From assembly GCA_945912145.1 (NCBI GenBank), contig CAMEBF010000001.1, positions 124,001 through 188,000 of the forward strand: a stretch of 64,000 nt of DNA, written 5' to 3'. Made by a program: the position numbers and the translations under genes. Under the pieces are notes generated by a model. It ran no database searches. It saw nothing but the letters and a program-made list of their open reading frames with translations, and was not told the DNA's origin. The DNA comes from an uncultured Clostridia bacterium (GTDB taxonomy: Bacteria > Bacillota > Clostridia > Oscillospirales > Acutalibacteraceae). This document shows, piece after piece, positions 51,532 to 59,764 of this stretch; position 1 is the first letter of the stretch; each line of letters starts with the position of its first letter.

Positions 51532-53240
51532 TGGCAGAGCAGAAAGTCGGTGGACGGACGTCGTATCCCGAGGCGTCTCCGCCGGAGAATCATACCGATG
51601 CCCCCGCATTCAATACCACGGTTTTTGCCGTTGATTTTACAAAAGGACTCAAGAAATTCTGGTATATTGTCGTGACGCTTGCCGTCCTTTTCGGTGCAGT
51701 TGCCGCTTACTGGAAGGTTACGACCTACGTGCCGATGTATCAGTCATCCGTTTCCTTTTCGGTTTCGGCCGTTACCTATTCGGCAAACGGCACCTCGATC
51801 TATGCCTCCTATTATGATAATAATACGGCGGCTCAGCTCTCCAAGACTTTTCCGTATATCGTGAATACCACTATGATGCGCAACGCTTTGAAAAACGAGC
51901 TGGGAAAGAACACGATTAACGGCAGTATCTCTGCGACAGCAGTCGCCAGCGATTCCAATATCTTTAAGGTGACGGTTGCGAGCAATTCGCCGCAGGACGC
52001 TTATGACATCGTAAATGCGGTGATCGAAGTCTATCCTGAGGTTTCGCAGTTCGTGCTGGGCAATATCGGGTTGAATATTCTGATTCAGCCGTCCATGCCG
52101 ACAGAGCCGTATACCTCCAATAATGTTTTTCGCACGACCGTGATGATGGCACTCATAGGCTCGGTGCTCGGTTTCGGCGTGATCGCGCTCTACGCCTTTT
52201 TCCGCAATACCATCCGCCGGAAAGAGGACTTCAAGGATAAGCTCAACCAGAAATGTCTTGTTGAGGTTCCGTATGTCGTCGTCCACCGCAAGACAAAAGA
52301 TAAAAAGAATCCCAATGCTGTCCTGCGCATTACCGGAAAGCACCCGCTGTTTAAGGAGTCGTTCCGCCTTTTGCGTAAACGACTGCTGAAGAATCTTTCA
52401 GCGGAGGAAAGCGTCATTGCCGTTACATCGGCGATTGAGGGAGAGGGCAAAACGACAGTCGCACTCAACCTTGCGCATGCGCTTGCCACGGCAGGCAAAA
52501 AAACGGCCGTTGTGGATATGGATCTGCATAAACGCAGCCTGCAGAAATATCTGGCTCCCGGTCAGAACGTGACCGGTTATACGGATGTTCTCAGAAAAGA
52601 CAATCCCGATTTCGAAAATCTTGCCGTTCGGGACGATGAGAATCTGTTTGTCTATTTTGCCGGCAATACGCCGATGTCGCCGGGAGAAGCAGAGTTCGCG
52701 CCGTTCTTCCGGTATCTGCAGGAGGAATATGATTATGTCATAGTCAATACCGCGCCGGGACGTTCCGTTGCGGACGTCGTTTCCGTTTGTAATTTGTGCG
52801 ATGCCGTTGTTTTTGTTGTGAAGCAGGACTCTGCATCTCTTGACAAGATCCGCAAAACGCTTGAATATCTTGCATTCTCCAACGCGAAGCTGAAGGGCTT
52901 TATCTTTAATGGCGTTCAGGAAGGCTTTTCCGGTTACGGCGGCTATTATTATGGCGGCAAATACGGATATGGCAAGTACGGCTACGGAAAATATGGCTAT
53001 GGCAAGTACGGCTATGGAAAATATGGTTACGGTCGCTATGGCTACGGGCATTACGGCTACGGTCACTACGGCTACGGCGGTCATTACGGCTACGGTTCCG
53101 AAGAATATGGTTATGGGTATGGAGAGGAAGACGAAGAGACCGCTGAAAAGAAAAAAAGCGGAAAAGGGAAAAGCAAGTCCCATACAGAAAAGCTTCCCGC
53201 AGAGATTCCCGATTCGGAAATTCCGGATAAGAACTCGTAA
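51531..53240 (+). CDS. Wzz/BY-kinase homologue with degraded motifs and 25-Tyr tail
   Basis: The 569-residue protein repeats the plan of its neighbour: two membrane helices flanking a Wzz domain (about 40-60 and 200-220), then a kinase-like domain. Walker A is intact (AIEGEGKTT), but Walker A' reads VVDMDLHKRS, with His for the conserved Arg, and Walker B reads VIVNTAPG, with Asn for Asp. After the kinase-like domain come eight KYGYG-type units and flanking YG units with 25 tyrosines, then an acidic/Lys-rich end. It is coupled by a one-base overlap. I infer a catalytically weak or dead partner that is phosphorylated in trans. Confidence 0.88.
   Translation: MAEQKVGGRTSYPEASPPENHTDAPAFNTTVFAVDFTKGLKKFWYIVVTLAVLFGAVAAYWKVTTYVPMYQSSVSFSVSAVTYSANGTSIYASYYDNNTAAQLSKTFPYIVNTTMMRNALKNELGKNTINGSISATAVASDSNIFKVTVASNSPQDAYDIVNAVIEVYPEVSQFVLGNIGLNILIQPSMPTEPYTSNNVFRTTVMMALIGSVLGFGVIALYAFFRNTIRRKEDFKDKLNQKCLVEVPYVVVHRKTKDKKNPNAVLRITGKHPLFKESFRLLRKRLLKNLSAEESVIAVTSAIEGEGKTTVALNLAHALATAGKKTAVVDMDLHKRSLQKYLAPGQNVTGYTDVLRKDNPDFENLAVRDDENLFVYFAGNTPMSPGEAEFAPFFRYLQEEYDYVIVNTAPGRSVADVVSVCNLCDAVVFVVKQDSASLDKIRKTLEYLAFSNAKLKGFIFNGVQEGFSGYGGYYYGGKYGYGKYGYGKYGYGKYGYGKYGYGRYGYGHYGYGHYGYGGHYGYGSEEYGYGYGEEDEETAEKKKSGKGKSKSHTEKLPAEIPDSEIPDKNS
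52959..53096 (+). repeat. 15-bp coding tandem repeat (KYGYG)
   Basis: Eight 15-base units (52959-53078) each encode K/R/H-Y-G-Y-G and alternate synonymous codons, for example AAATACGGATATGGC and AAGTACGGCTACGGA. A ninth unit follows with an extra Gly. Codon choice is varied, which limits slippage, but first-residue drift from Lys to Arg to His runs along the array. Confidence 0.9.
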
Positions 53241-53252
53241 AAAAAGTTTTTG

Positions 53253-53280
53253 GCTCCTCGAGAAATCGGGGAGCTGTTTT
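53253..53280 (+). terminator. Terminator of the phosphatase/BY-kinase operon
   Basis: GCTCCTCGA, GAAA loop, TCGGGGAGC (one T-G wobble), then GTTTT, 12 bases after the stop. Confidence 0.8.
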
Positions 53281-53376
53281 ATGCCCGGAAAGGAAAAATG
53301 GGCTTTATTCTATGTTGTAGAATTTGGGATTTTTGCATGTATTTTTGATTTTCAACACTTGCATATATTTTGTATA

Positions 53377-53405
53377 TTGACAGTATGTATAAATTTTGAT
53401 AAAAT
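53377..53405 (+). promoter_or_regulatory. Promoter of the GPH symporter gene
   Basis: TTGACA, 17 bases, TAAAAT, 46 bases before the ATG at 53451. The rest of 53281-53450 is AT-rich with no gene seen. Confidence 0.8.
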
Positions 53406-53450
53406 ATCCATATTAGTTCTGTTAAAATTATTGAAAGAGTGGGTGTTACC

Positions 53451-54824
53451 ATGTCCGAACAGAAAATCAGACCATTCGGAATGCGCGACAAACTGGGTTA
53501 CGGTTTAGGCGATTTCGGCTGTAATATGAGCTTTGCGTTTATCAACAATTATATGCTCGTATTCTTCGTTACCTGCCTGCATATCAATCCCGGTCATTAC
53601 GCCGCGATCATTGTTATTTCTAAAATTCTGGACGCGATTAACGATATCATTGTCGGCCGTCTGTGCGATCGGACTAAACCCGGCAAAAACGGAAAATTTG
53701 TCCCGTGGATCAAGTGGGGCAGTCTGCCGCTGCTGATCACGAGTATTCTGATGTTCTTATATATTCCGGACGCGCCGTACGCGATCCGCGTCGGGTATTG
53801 CTTCGTCTTCTATTTCCTGTGGGGTCTGGCGTACACCTGCGTCAATGTTCCGTACGGTTCGCTCCAGTCCGTTATGACGACGGACAGCGACCAGCGCGCG
53901 AGCCTGTCCACGTACCGCAGCGTCGGCGCGATGCTGGCGCAGCTCCCCGTTATGATTCTGATCCCCAAGCTCGTTTACAACGGCAACGATGACCCGATCG
54001 GTTCCCGCTTTATCATCATCATGGCCGTGATGGGCGTGATCGGTTTTGTCGCGTTCATGCTTCTGTCCAATCTCGTAACCGAGCGTGTGACGCTCCAGCA
54101 TCTTCAGGACGGCACGCACAAGGAGCCGGTCAAAACGTCCGTTCTCTCCACGCTTAAAGCGTTTGTGCATAACCGCCCCATGATGGGTCTGAGTCTGGCG
54201 ACGATCGCGCAGATTGCATGCCTTAACACGCTGACAAGCTATATCAGCTATATCTTCATGCTGTATTTCAAGAATACGGATCTGATCTCGATCGCGGTTA
54301 TCATCTGCGGACTGCCGATGGGTCTCGGTATCATTGTTGCAAAGCCCTTGCTCAGGTTCTGCACCAAGCGTCAGGCTTGCGCCTATCCGTTTATTCTGTC
54401 GATTGTCTTTACCGGTATTCTGACCTTTGTTCCGATTCAGAACGCCTATATCTGGATGGTATTCGCGGGACTCGGTATGCTCGGCACGAGCTGCTTCATG
54501 GTGCTTGTCTGGGCGATGGTTGCCGACTGCATCGACCATCAGGAGGAAATGACCGGCGTGCGCGAGGAAGGTTCGATCTATGCGATCTATTCGTTCTGCC
54601 GCAAAGCCGCACAGGGACTCGGTCAGGGCGTCACCGCGCTTGCGCTTCTCTGGGCGGGCTATAATGAAAAACTCAGCGTCGCCGAACAGGGTGCGCAGGT
54701 TCCCGAACGCATCCGCTTCACAACGGGTCTTATTCCGTTTGTCGGCTGTATTCTCTGCTTCCTTGCTCTCTTCTTCATCTACAATCTCGGCGATAAAAAA
54801 GACCCGCAGGAAGCGCAGGAGTAA
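53451..54824 (+). CDS. GPH-family glycoside:cation symporter
   Basis: The start at 53451 (MSEQKIRPFGMRDKLGYGLG) is preferred to a GTG four codons upstream. The 457-residue protein has twelve membrane helices and the GPH/MelB marks: an N-terminal helix with DFGCNMSFAFINNYML, the DAINDIIVGRLCDRTKPGKN loop between helices 2 and 3, and the acidic WAMVADCIDHQE in the second half. These carriers import glycosides with Na+ or H+. The GH2 beta-galactosidase gene begins 68 bases later, so lactose or another beta-galactoside is the likely cargo. The D-G-x-D-P acidic loop of some homologues is DRTKP here. Confidence 0.9.
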   Translation: MSEQKIRPFGMRDKLGYGLGDFGCNMSFAFINNYMLVFFVTCLHINPGHYAAIIVISKILDAINDIIVGRLCDRTKPGKNGKFVPWIKWGSLPLLITSILMFLYIPDAPYAIRVGYCFVFYFLWGLAYTCVNVPYGSLQSVMTTDSDQRASLSTYRSVGAMLAQLPVMILIPKLVYNGNDDPIGSRFIIIMAVMGVIGFVAFMLLSNLVTERVTLQHLQDGTHKEPVKTSVLSTLKAFVHNRPMMGLSLATIAQIACLNTLTSYISYIFMLYFKNTDLISIAVIICGLPMGLGIIVAKPLLRFCTKRQACAYPFILSIVFTGILTFVPIQNAYIWMVFAGLGMLGTSCFMVLVWAMVADCIDHQEEMTGVREEGSIYAIYSFCRKAAQGLGQGVTALALLWAGYNEKLSVAEQGAQVPERIRFTTGLIPFVGCILCFLALFFIYNLGDKKDPQEAQE

Positions 54825-54892
54825 AATCTGTTTATATTGACTTCATATTGAAGCTGTAAAATATCGGTAAATAAAATGAGAAAGGTGATTCT

Positions 54893-57142
54893 ATGAGATT
54901 TGTTGAAAATATTAACGACGGCTGGCTTTTTCATAAAGGCCCTATGAAGAACGATGCCTTACCCGCATTTCCGGGGCTTTCGTGGAAGCATGTGACGCTT
55001 CCGCATACCTGGAATGCGCTTGACGGGCAGGACGGCGGCTTCGATTACTACCGCAATAAATGCTGGTATATGACGGCGATGGAGCTTGATCTCGCGGAGG
55101 ATGACGTCGCCTATCTTGAGTTTGACGGCGCCGAAGCGGTCGCGGAGGTCTATGTCAACGATCAGAAAGTCTGCACGCACAAGGGTGGATTCTCTACTTT
55201 CCGCTGCGATATTACGCCGTATATCAAGAAAAAACGTGCCAAGATCACGGTCAGCGTCGATAACAGCGAAAGCAAGGAGGTTTATCCGCAGACGGCTGAT
55301 TTCACCTTCTATGGCGGTCTGTATCGCGATGTGAAGCTTATTATTGTCAATAAATGCCATTTTGATCTCGACTATTACGGCGCGCCGGGCGTAGCGGTCA
55401 CGCCTGTCGTCAATGAGGACGGCACCGCTACGGTCAATGCCGAAGCGTATGTGACGGGACTGACGGACGATTGCCGGATCGTCATGGAGACGGCCGACCA
55501 GGAGATCGTTCTGCCGGCAGGCGAGACGAAAGGCGTCTTTACGCTGGACGAGCCGCATCTGTGGAACGGACGGAAAGACCCTTATCTTTATACGCTTTCC
55601 GCAAAAATCATGCGTGGCGGTGTAGTGCTCGATAACATCGAAGTCAGATACGGCATCCGGACGTTCCGTGTCGATCCCGAAAAGGGCTTCTTCCTCAACG
55701 GCGAGCCCTATCCGCTGCACGGTGTTTCGCGCCATCAGGATCGCGAGAATATGGGTTGGGCGATCACGGAAAAGGAGCACCGAGAGGATATGGAGCTGAT
55801 CGCCGAGGTCGGCGCGAATACGATCCGTCTGGCGCATTATCAGCATTCGCAGACGTTCTATGATCTCTGCGATGAATACGGTATGATCATCTGGGCGGAG
55901 ATCCCGTTTATTTCCGCGTTCATGCACGGCGATGCCGCAAGAGAGAATACGGTCTCGCAGATGAAAGAGCTGATCATGCAGAATTATAATCATCCGTCGA
56001 TCGTCTGCTGGGGCATCGCGAACGAGATCACCATCGGCGGCGAAGATCCCGAACTGATCGACAATCTGCGTCTGCTCAACGATCTGTGTCATGAACTCGA
56101 TAAGACTCGTCTGACGACAATCGCGAATCTGACGATGGTCGAGAATGACAGCGTTTTCAATCGCATCACCGATATTATTTCCTATAACCACTATTTCGGT
56201 TGGTACATGGGTGCCGTCGAGGACAACGGTCCGTGGCTCGATAAGTTCCATGAGGAGAATCCTGACATTTGTCTGGGACTTTCTGAGTACGGCTGTGAAG
56301 CAATTCTGAAATATCATAACGACCATCCGCAGGTGCAGGATTATTCGGAGGAATATCAGGCATACTATCATGAGAAGATGCTCGAGACGTTCGCCGGAAG
56401 ACCGTATCTCTGGAGCACGCACGTCTGGAATATGTTTGATTTCGGCAGCGATATGCGTGATGAGGGCGGCGTCAAAGGACGCAATAACAAGGGACTTGTC
56501 ACATTTGACCGAAAAACGAAGAAGGACAGCTTCTATATCTACAAAGCCTATTGGCGTCCCGATGAAAAATTCGTCCATATCTGCTCGAAGCGTTTCCGCG
56601 ACAGAACGACCGAACCCATCACGGTTAAGGTCTATTCCAACTGCCCGAAGGTTACGCTTGAGGTCAACGGCGTCAAGGTCGGCACAGTAGAGGGCGACAA
56701 GGTCTTTATCTTTGAAAATGTGCCGCTCAAAGACGGCGTCAACACCGTCAAGGCGTTTACCGACGACTGCCAGGATTTTGCCGAATTCAACCGTACGGAT
56801 AAGGCGAACGAAGAGTATGTTCTCAAGAATACGAACGCAGGTGGGAATGTGGCAAACTGGTTTGAAGAATTGAGTGCAGACGGTGATATGACTTTTGATC
56901 CCGGCTTCTTCTGCATTAACGATAAGATCGGCGACATCATGAAGACCGCGGACGGCGAAAAGTTCATCAATTCCATGGTCGAAAAGATCACGCAGGAGAT
57001 GAATATGAACGTCAGCAAAGGCATGATGAATATGGCAAAGGGCTTCACCGTCCAGAAAGTATTCGATATGGCAGGTGCGCGTTTGCCCGCAGGCGTCAAA
57101 GTCTGGGTCAATCAGGAGCTCCAGAAAATCGCCAAAGCGTAA
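54893..57142 (+). CDS. Beta-galactosidase, glycoside hydrolase family 2
   Basis: The 749-residue cytoplasmic protein has the GH2 order: sugar-binding jelly-roll (WKHVTLPHTWNALDGQDGGF), Ig-like domain, then TIM barrel with HGVSRHQDRENMGWAI, GANTIRLAHYQHSQTFYDLC, CWGIANEITIGGED (acid/base Glu) and CLGLSEYGCEAIL (nucleophile Glu). It lacks the large C-terminal domain of LacZ and ends in a Met/Lys-rich tail (NMNVSKGMMNMAKGF) of unknown use. The AGAAAGG site precedes the ATG. With the GPH symporter upstream it forms a beta-galactoside uptake and cleavage pair. Beta-glucuronidase is possible in this family, but the motifs fit galactosidase better. Confidence 0.9.
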   Translation: MRFVENINDGWLFHKGPMKNDALPAFPGLSWKHVTLPHTWNALDGQDGGFDYYRNKCWYMTAMELDLAEDDVAYLEFDGAEAVAEVYVNDQKVCTHKGGFSTFRCDITPYIKKKRAKITVSVDNSESKEVYPQTADFTFYGGLYRDVKLIIVNKCHFDLDYYGAPGVAVTPVVNEDGTATVNAEAYVTGLTDDCRIVMETADQEIVLPAGETKGVFTLDEPHLWNGRKDPYLYTLSAKIMRGGVVLDNIEVRYGIRTFRVDPEKGFFLNGEPYPLHGVSRHQDRENMGWAITEKEHREDMELIAEVGANTIRLAHYQHSQTFYDLCDEYGMIIWAEIPFISAFMHGDAARENTVSQMKELIMQNYNHPSIVCWGIANEITIGGEDPELIDNLRLLNDLCHELDKTRLTTIANLTMVENDSVFNRITDIISYNHYFGWYMGAVEDNGPWLDKFHEENPDICLGLSEYGCEAILKYHNDHPQVQDYSEEYQAYYHEKMLETFAGRPYLWSTHVWNMFDFGSDMRDEGGVKGRNNKGLVTFDRKTKKDSFYIYKAYWRPDEKFVHICSKRFRDRTTEPITVKVYSNCPKVTLEVNGVKVGTVEGDKVFIFENVPLKDGVNTVKAFTDDCQDFAEFNRTDKANEEYVLKNTNAGGNVANWFEELSADGDMTFDPGFFCINDKIGDIMKTADGEKFINSMVEKITQEMNMNVSKGMMNMAKGFTVQKVFDMAGARLPAGVKVWVNQELQKIAKA

Positions 57143-57156
57143 AAAATCACAAAATA

Positions 57157-57376
57157 AGAACGGTACAACTTTCGGGCTGTACCGTTCTTTAGATTAAAGT
57201 TCAATGTGCAAAGTTCAAAGTTCAATGTCGGAAAAGGCTTCGCCTTTTGATTCATTATAATAAGCGCGCCGCAGGCATATCATTCAAGCCCGCAGGGCTT
57301 CCGAAATTGCACTTTGCACTCTGAACTTTGCACATTAAAAAGAGAACGGTACAACTTTCGGGCTGTACCGTTCTTT
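57157..57376. repeat. MITE-like palindromic element framed by two identical 34-bp terminators
   Basis: Copy one of a 34-base hairpin (57157-57190) and copy two (57343-57376) are identical: stem AGAACGGTAC / GTACCGTTCT with loop AACTTTCGGGCT. Between them lie 152 bases with imperfect inverted ends: the left end has AATGTGCAAAGTTCAAAGTT, the right end reads AATGTGCAAAGTTCAGAGTG on the other strand. Further in are GGCTTCGCC and a GC-rich GCGCGCCGCAGGC segment. The element has no coding capacity. One hairpin serves the GH2 gene and the other the convergent reductase operon. Confidence 0.75.
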
Positions 57377-57388
57377 GATATTTCGGCG

Positions 57389-57592
57389 TTATTCGTCAAG
57401 ACTTTTATAGTAGAGCATACAGTGGCAGTAGCCCTCAAATGCGGGATCGGCGATCTGCTCGCGGAATTCCTTGCACATGCATTTGTTATCCTCCGTTTTC
57501 TGCAAACGGCACGGACAGTAGCCTCCTGTGCGTTTGAGACCCTCTTTGATGGTCTTGACGACTTCGGCGTCCGGATTGAGGGAGATTTTCAT
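57389..57592 (-). CDS. Ferredoxin:thioredoxin reductase catalytic-subunit-like protein
   Basis: This 67-residue protein starts with ATG one base after the stop of the rubrerythrin fusion. Its three motifs TGGYCPCRL, KCMCKEFREQ and YCHCMLYYK are the CPC, CxC and CHC cysteines that hold the 4Fe-4S cluster and active disulfide of the ferredoxin:thioredoxin reductase catalytic chain; NPDAEVVKTIKEGL precedes them. It is shorter than plant FTR-beta and has no variable subunit gene, as in many anaerobes. It probably passes ferredoxin electrons to a thioredoxin. It shares the promoter and Fur-like box of the fusion gene. A longer frame in the same phase starts inside the upstream gene and is not real. 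Confidence 0.85.
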   Translation of the reverse strand: MKISLNPDAEVVKTIKEGLKRTGGYCPCRLQKTEDNKCMCKEFREQIADPAFEGYCHCMLYYKSLDE

Positions 57593-57593
57593 C

Positions 57594-58763
57594 TTAATAG
57601 TTTTCGGCTTTGATCTCGAAGTAAGCCTGCGGATGCGCGCATACGGGGCAAACTTCGGGAGCCTCCTTACCGACGACGATGTGACCGCAGTTGGAGCACT
57701 GCCAGATCTTGTCACCGTCACGGGAGAAGACGAGACCGCCTTCGATGTTTTCAATCAGCTTGCGATAACGCGCTTCATGCTCTTTTTCGATTGCGCCGAC
57801 CGCTTCAAAGAGCTCGGCGATGTGGTCGAAGCCTTCTGCTTTCGCGTCAGAAGCGAACTGGGCGTACATATCCGTCCATTCGTAGTTTTCACCGGCAGCG
57901 GCATCCGCAAGGTTGGCAAGCGTGTCGGGCATACCGTCGTGCAGGAGCTTAAACCAGATTTTGGCGTGCTCTTTCTCGTTCTTCGAGGTTTCTTCAAAGA
58001 GCTTGCCGATCTGAACGTAGCCGTCCTTTTTCGCCTTGGAGGCGTAGTACTGGTATTTCGTGTGCGCCTGAGATTCACCGGCAAAAGCCGCCATCAGGTT
58101 TTTTTCGGTTTTTGAGCCTTTGAGTTCCATTTTCATTTCTCCTTTATCGTAGTTTGTATTTTCGATCGGTTCAAAATCCTCCGAACCGTGTTTGCAGATG
58201 GGACATACGAAGTCTTCCGGCAGCTCGTCGCCTTCATAGACATAGCCGCAGACCTTGCAGCGCCAGCCTTTTTTCTCGGTCTTCTGCGGCTTCGGCTTGA
58301 CGTTTGCATGATAGAACGAATACGTCATGGACGGCATTGATGAAAGGTTGCCGGTTTCCGTTACGTCGGCGATAAACAGGGTATGCGTGCCGAGATCGAC
58401 CGTGTTGACGACGGAAGCGGAAATGAAGCTGTTGGTGTGTTCGGCGAGATAGGCGATTCCGTTTTCGGCGTAGGCGATGCCGGGGAAACCGGCGATCTTT
58501 TCCGTGTTTCGCCCTGACTGGAAGCCGAAATGCTGAAATACGGAGAACGGTGCCGTTTCGTCCAAAAGAGAGACGGTGAAGAGCTTCGATTTGAGAATCA
58601 GCTCATGCGTATAGTTTGCTTTGTTGACAGTGACTGAAATGCGCAGCGGAGTGGATGTCACCTGCACCGCAGTATTGACGATACATGCGTTCTGCTTGCC
58701 GTCGTAAGCGGAGGAGAGAACGTACAGTCCGTAGCTGATGTTGGTCATCGCGTCTTTGCCCAT
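57594..58763 (-). CDS. Flavin reductase-rubredoxin-rubrerythrin fusion protein
   Basis: The start at 58763 ([20 protein letters not shown]) follows AGGAGG by seven bases. The 389-residue protein joins a flavin reductase-like FMN domain (1-160), a rubredoxin ([27 protein letters not shown]), a ferritin-like diiron domain ([20 protein letters not shown] ... EHARIW-type helices) and a second rubredoxin ([19 protein letters not shown]). It is a high-molecular-weight rubredoxin fused to a rubrerythrin, so one polypeptide holds NAD(P)H-flavin, rubredoxin and peroxide-reducing sites. The junction keeps AAAGGAG and an ATG at 58130 that would start a normal 178-residue rubrerythrin. Both products may be made. 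Confidence 0.9.
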   Translation of the reverse strand: MGKDAMTNISYGLYVLSSAYDGKQNACIVNTAVQVTSTPLRISVTVNKANYTHELILKSKLFTVSLLDETAPFSVFQHFGFQSGRNTEKIAGFPGIAYAENGIAYLAEHTNSFISASVVNTVDLGTHTLFIADVTETGNLSSMPSMTYSFYHANVKPKPQKTEKKGWRCKVCGYVYEGDELPEDFVCPICKHGSEDFEPIENTNYDKGEMKMELKGSKTEKNLMAAFAGESQAHTKYQYYASKAKKDGYVQIGKLFEETSKNEKEHAKIWFKLLHDGMPDTLANLADAAAGENYEWTDMYAQFASDAKAEGFDHIAELFEAVGAIEKEHEARYRKLIENIEGGLVFSRDGDKIWQCSNCGHIVVGKEAPEVCPVCAHPQAYFEIKAENY

Positions 58764-58814
58764 AAAAAAACCTCCTGGATTCATTATAATCTTATTCTTA
58801 CAATTTTATACTAA

Positions 58815-58829
58815 TGGGAATTATTATCA
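58815..58829 (-). promoter_or_regulatory. Fur/PerR-like box downstream of the -10 element
   Basis: On the minus strand TGATAATAATTCCCA matches the 7-1-7 Fur consensus TGATAATnATTATCA at most positions (12 of 14 defined) and the PerR consensus at about 10. It lies just past the -10 element, where binding would block transcription. Confidence 0.55.
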
Positions 58830-58831
58830 TT

Positions 58832-58860
58832 ATTATACTGACTTATTCTTGAATTGTCAA
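58832..58860 (-). promoter_or_regulatory. Consensus promoter of the rubrerythrin-fusion operon
   Basis: On the minus strand TTGACA, 17 bases, TATAAT, the perfect sigma-A consensus. It lies about 70 bases before the ATG at 58763. Confidence 0.9.
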
Positions 58861-58870
58861 GATTTTTCAC

Positions 58871-58900
58871 AAAAAAATCCGTCCGATTATTTTCGGACGG
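58871..58900 (-). terminator. Terminator of the Cys-rich protein gene
   Basis: On the minus strand CCGTCCGA, a six-base AAAATAA-type loop, TCGGACGG, A and a T run. It lies 12 bases after the stop and just upstream of the next promoter. Confidence 0.85.
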
Positions 58901-58911
58901 ACGAGCTGAAC

Positions 58912-59754
58912 TTATTTGCCGCAGCCGCAGCCGCAATCGCGTTTGAAGCTCGCGGTAAAATCATTGTCGCAGTCGAGGTCTTTTTCGTTGGGCGGGAAGA
59001 ACTCGCCGACGGGGAATTTGATCTTTCTGAAGGAGTCGCACGGATCCTCGTTATCGCAGGCGCATTCTTTCGAGGGCATACAGAAGTCATAAGCCGGTAC
59101 GAGCATCTGGACGTCGCGTTCAAGCTGTATAATCGTGAACAGACCGATCGTGGCGCGGACGGCTTTCTCGCTGTTCTGGCTGCAGAACTGACCGCAGAAG
59201 CGTTTTTTGACGCAACGCGGAATGCCGCAGGAGAAGTCCGTCAGGTTGTTGCAGCAGTCGCACGGACGGCAGAGCTTCGCGTCGAGGCAAAGCGGTTCCG
59301 CGACCTGAATCTTGGCGCGCGGATTGCTTGATGTCATCGGGAGCTGTTCGTCCGCTTCATTTGCCGAGAATTCAGAGGAGAAAATCTTAACGTTGCCGTC
59401 GCTGCCGTAGAGAATGCATTTCTTCGAGAAGACCGTCAGTCCCGAAACCGTTTCGGGCGGACAGTTCGGTGTGGAGAATACGTCGAACGTGATGCAGAAG
59501 AAGAACGTCAGATCCACGGAATAGAAGCCCCGGTTAAACGCGACGCGCTCGACTTCGGAGAACACATTCAGCACTTCGACGCCGCGGCAGCGGACGCTTG
59601 TGGCATTGTCGATGACCTCTTGCGCCGAATCGGTGAAGTAGACGCGCATATCTGCAAGGCAATCCTTATCCGCGCAGGAATCATAGACGCGCGCTGTGTC
59701 AATACAGATGGCTTCCTTGATTTTTTTGCAGGATACATCATGAGTATCATTCAT
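58912..59754 (-). CDS. Cys-rich hypothetical protein (25 Cys)
   Basis: The 280-residue protein has no signal peptide or membrane helix. It contains 25 cysteines in clusters: CKKIKEAICIDTARVYDSCA at the start, CRPCDCCNN and CGIPRCVKKRFCGQFC in the middle, and a DCGCGCGK end. A central beta-rich part (RGFYSVDLTFFFCITFDVF) is conserved in look with uncharacterised clostridial proteins that share the same VYDSC/DCL opening. I cannot assign function; a spore-coat or metal-binding role is speculative. It has a long palindromic leader in which one arm covers the GGGAGG ribosome site, suggesting translational or attenuation control. Confidence 0.75.
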   Translation of the reverse strand: MNDTHDVSCKKIKEAICIDTARVYDSCADKDCLADMRVYFTDSAQEVIDNATSVRCRGVEVLNVFSEVERVAFNRGFYSVDLTFFFCITFDVFSTPNCPPETVSGLTVFSKKCILYGSDGNVKIFSSEFSANEADEQLPMTSSNPRAKIQVAEPLCLDAKLCRPCDCCNNLTDFSCGIPRCVKKRFCGQFCSQNSEKAVRATIGLFTIIQLERDVQMLVPAYDFCMPSKECACDNEDPCDSFRKIKFPVGEFFPPNEKDLDCDNDFTASFKRDCGCGCGK

Positions 59755-59764
59755 AAAAAAATCC

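Noticed and set aside
52959-53096. CRISPR-like short regular repeat
   Set aside because: Units are contiguous, in frame, 15 bases long and have no spacers. They encode a tyrosine tail.
54959-56578. 539-residue open frame on the minus strand inside the GH2 gene
   Set aside because: It is the antisense of a strongly supported beta-galactosidase gene. Its translation is low-complexity Arg/Asp/Ile-rich with no domain and no ribosome site.
57389-57754. 121-residue version of the FTR-like protein
   Set aside because: The first 54 codons are out-of-frame sequence of the rubrerythrin fusion. The ATG at 57592 follows that gene's stop by one base.
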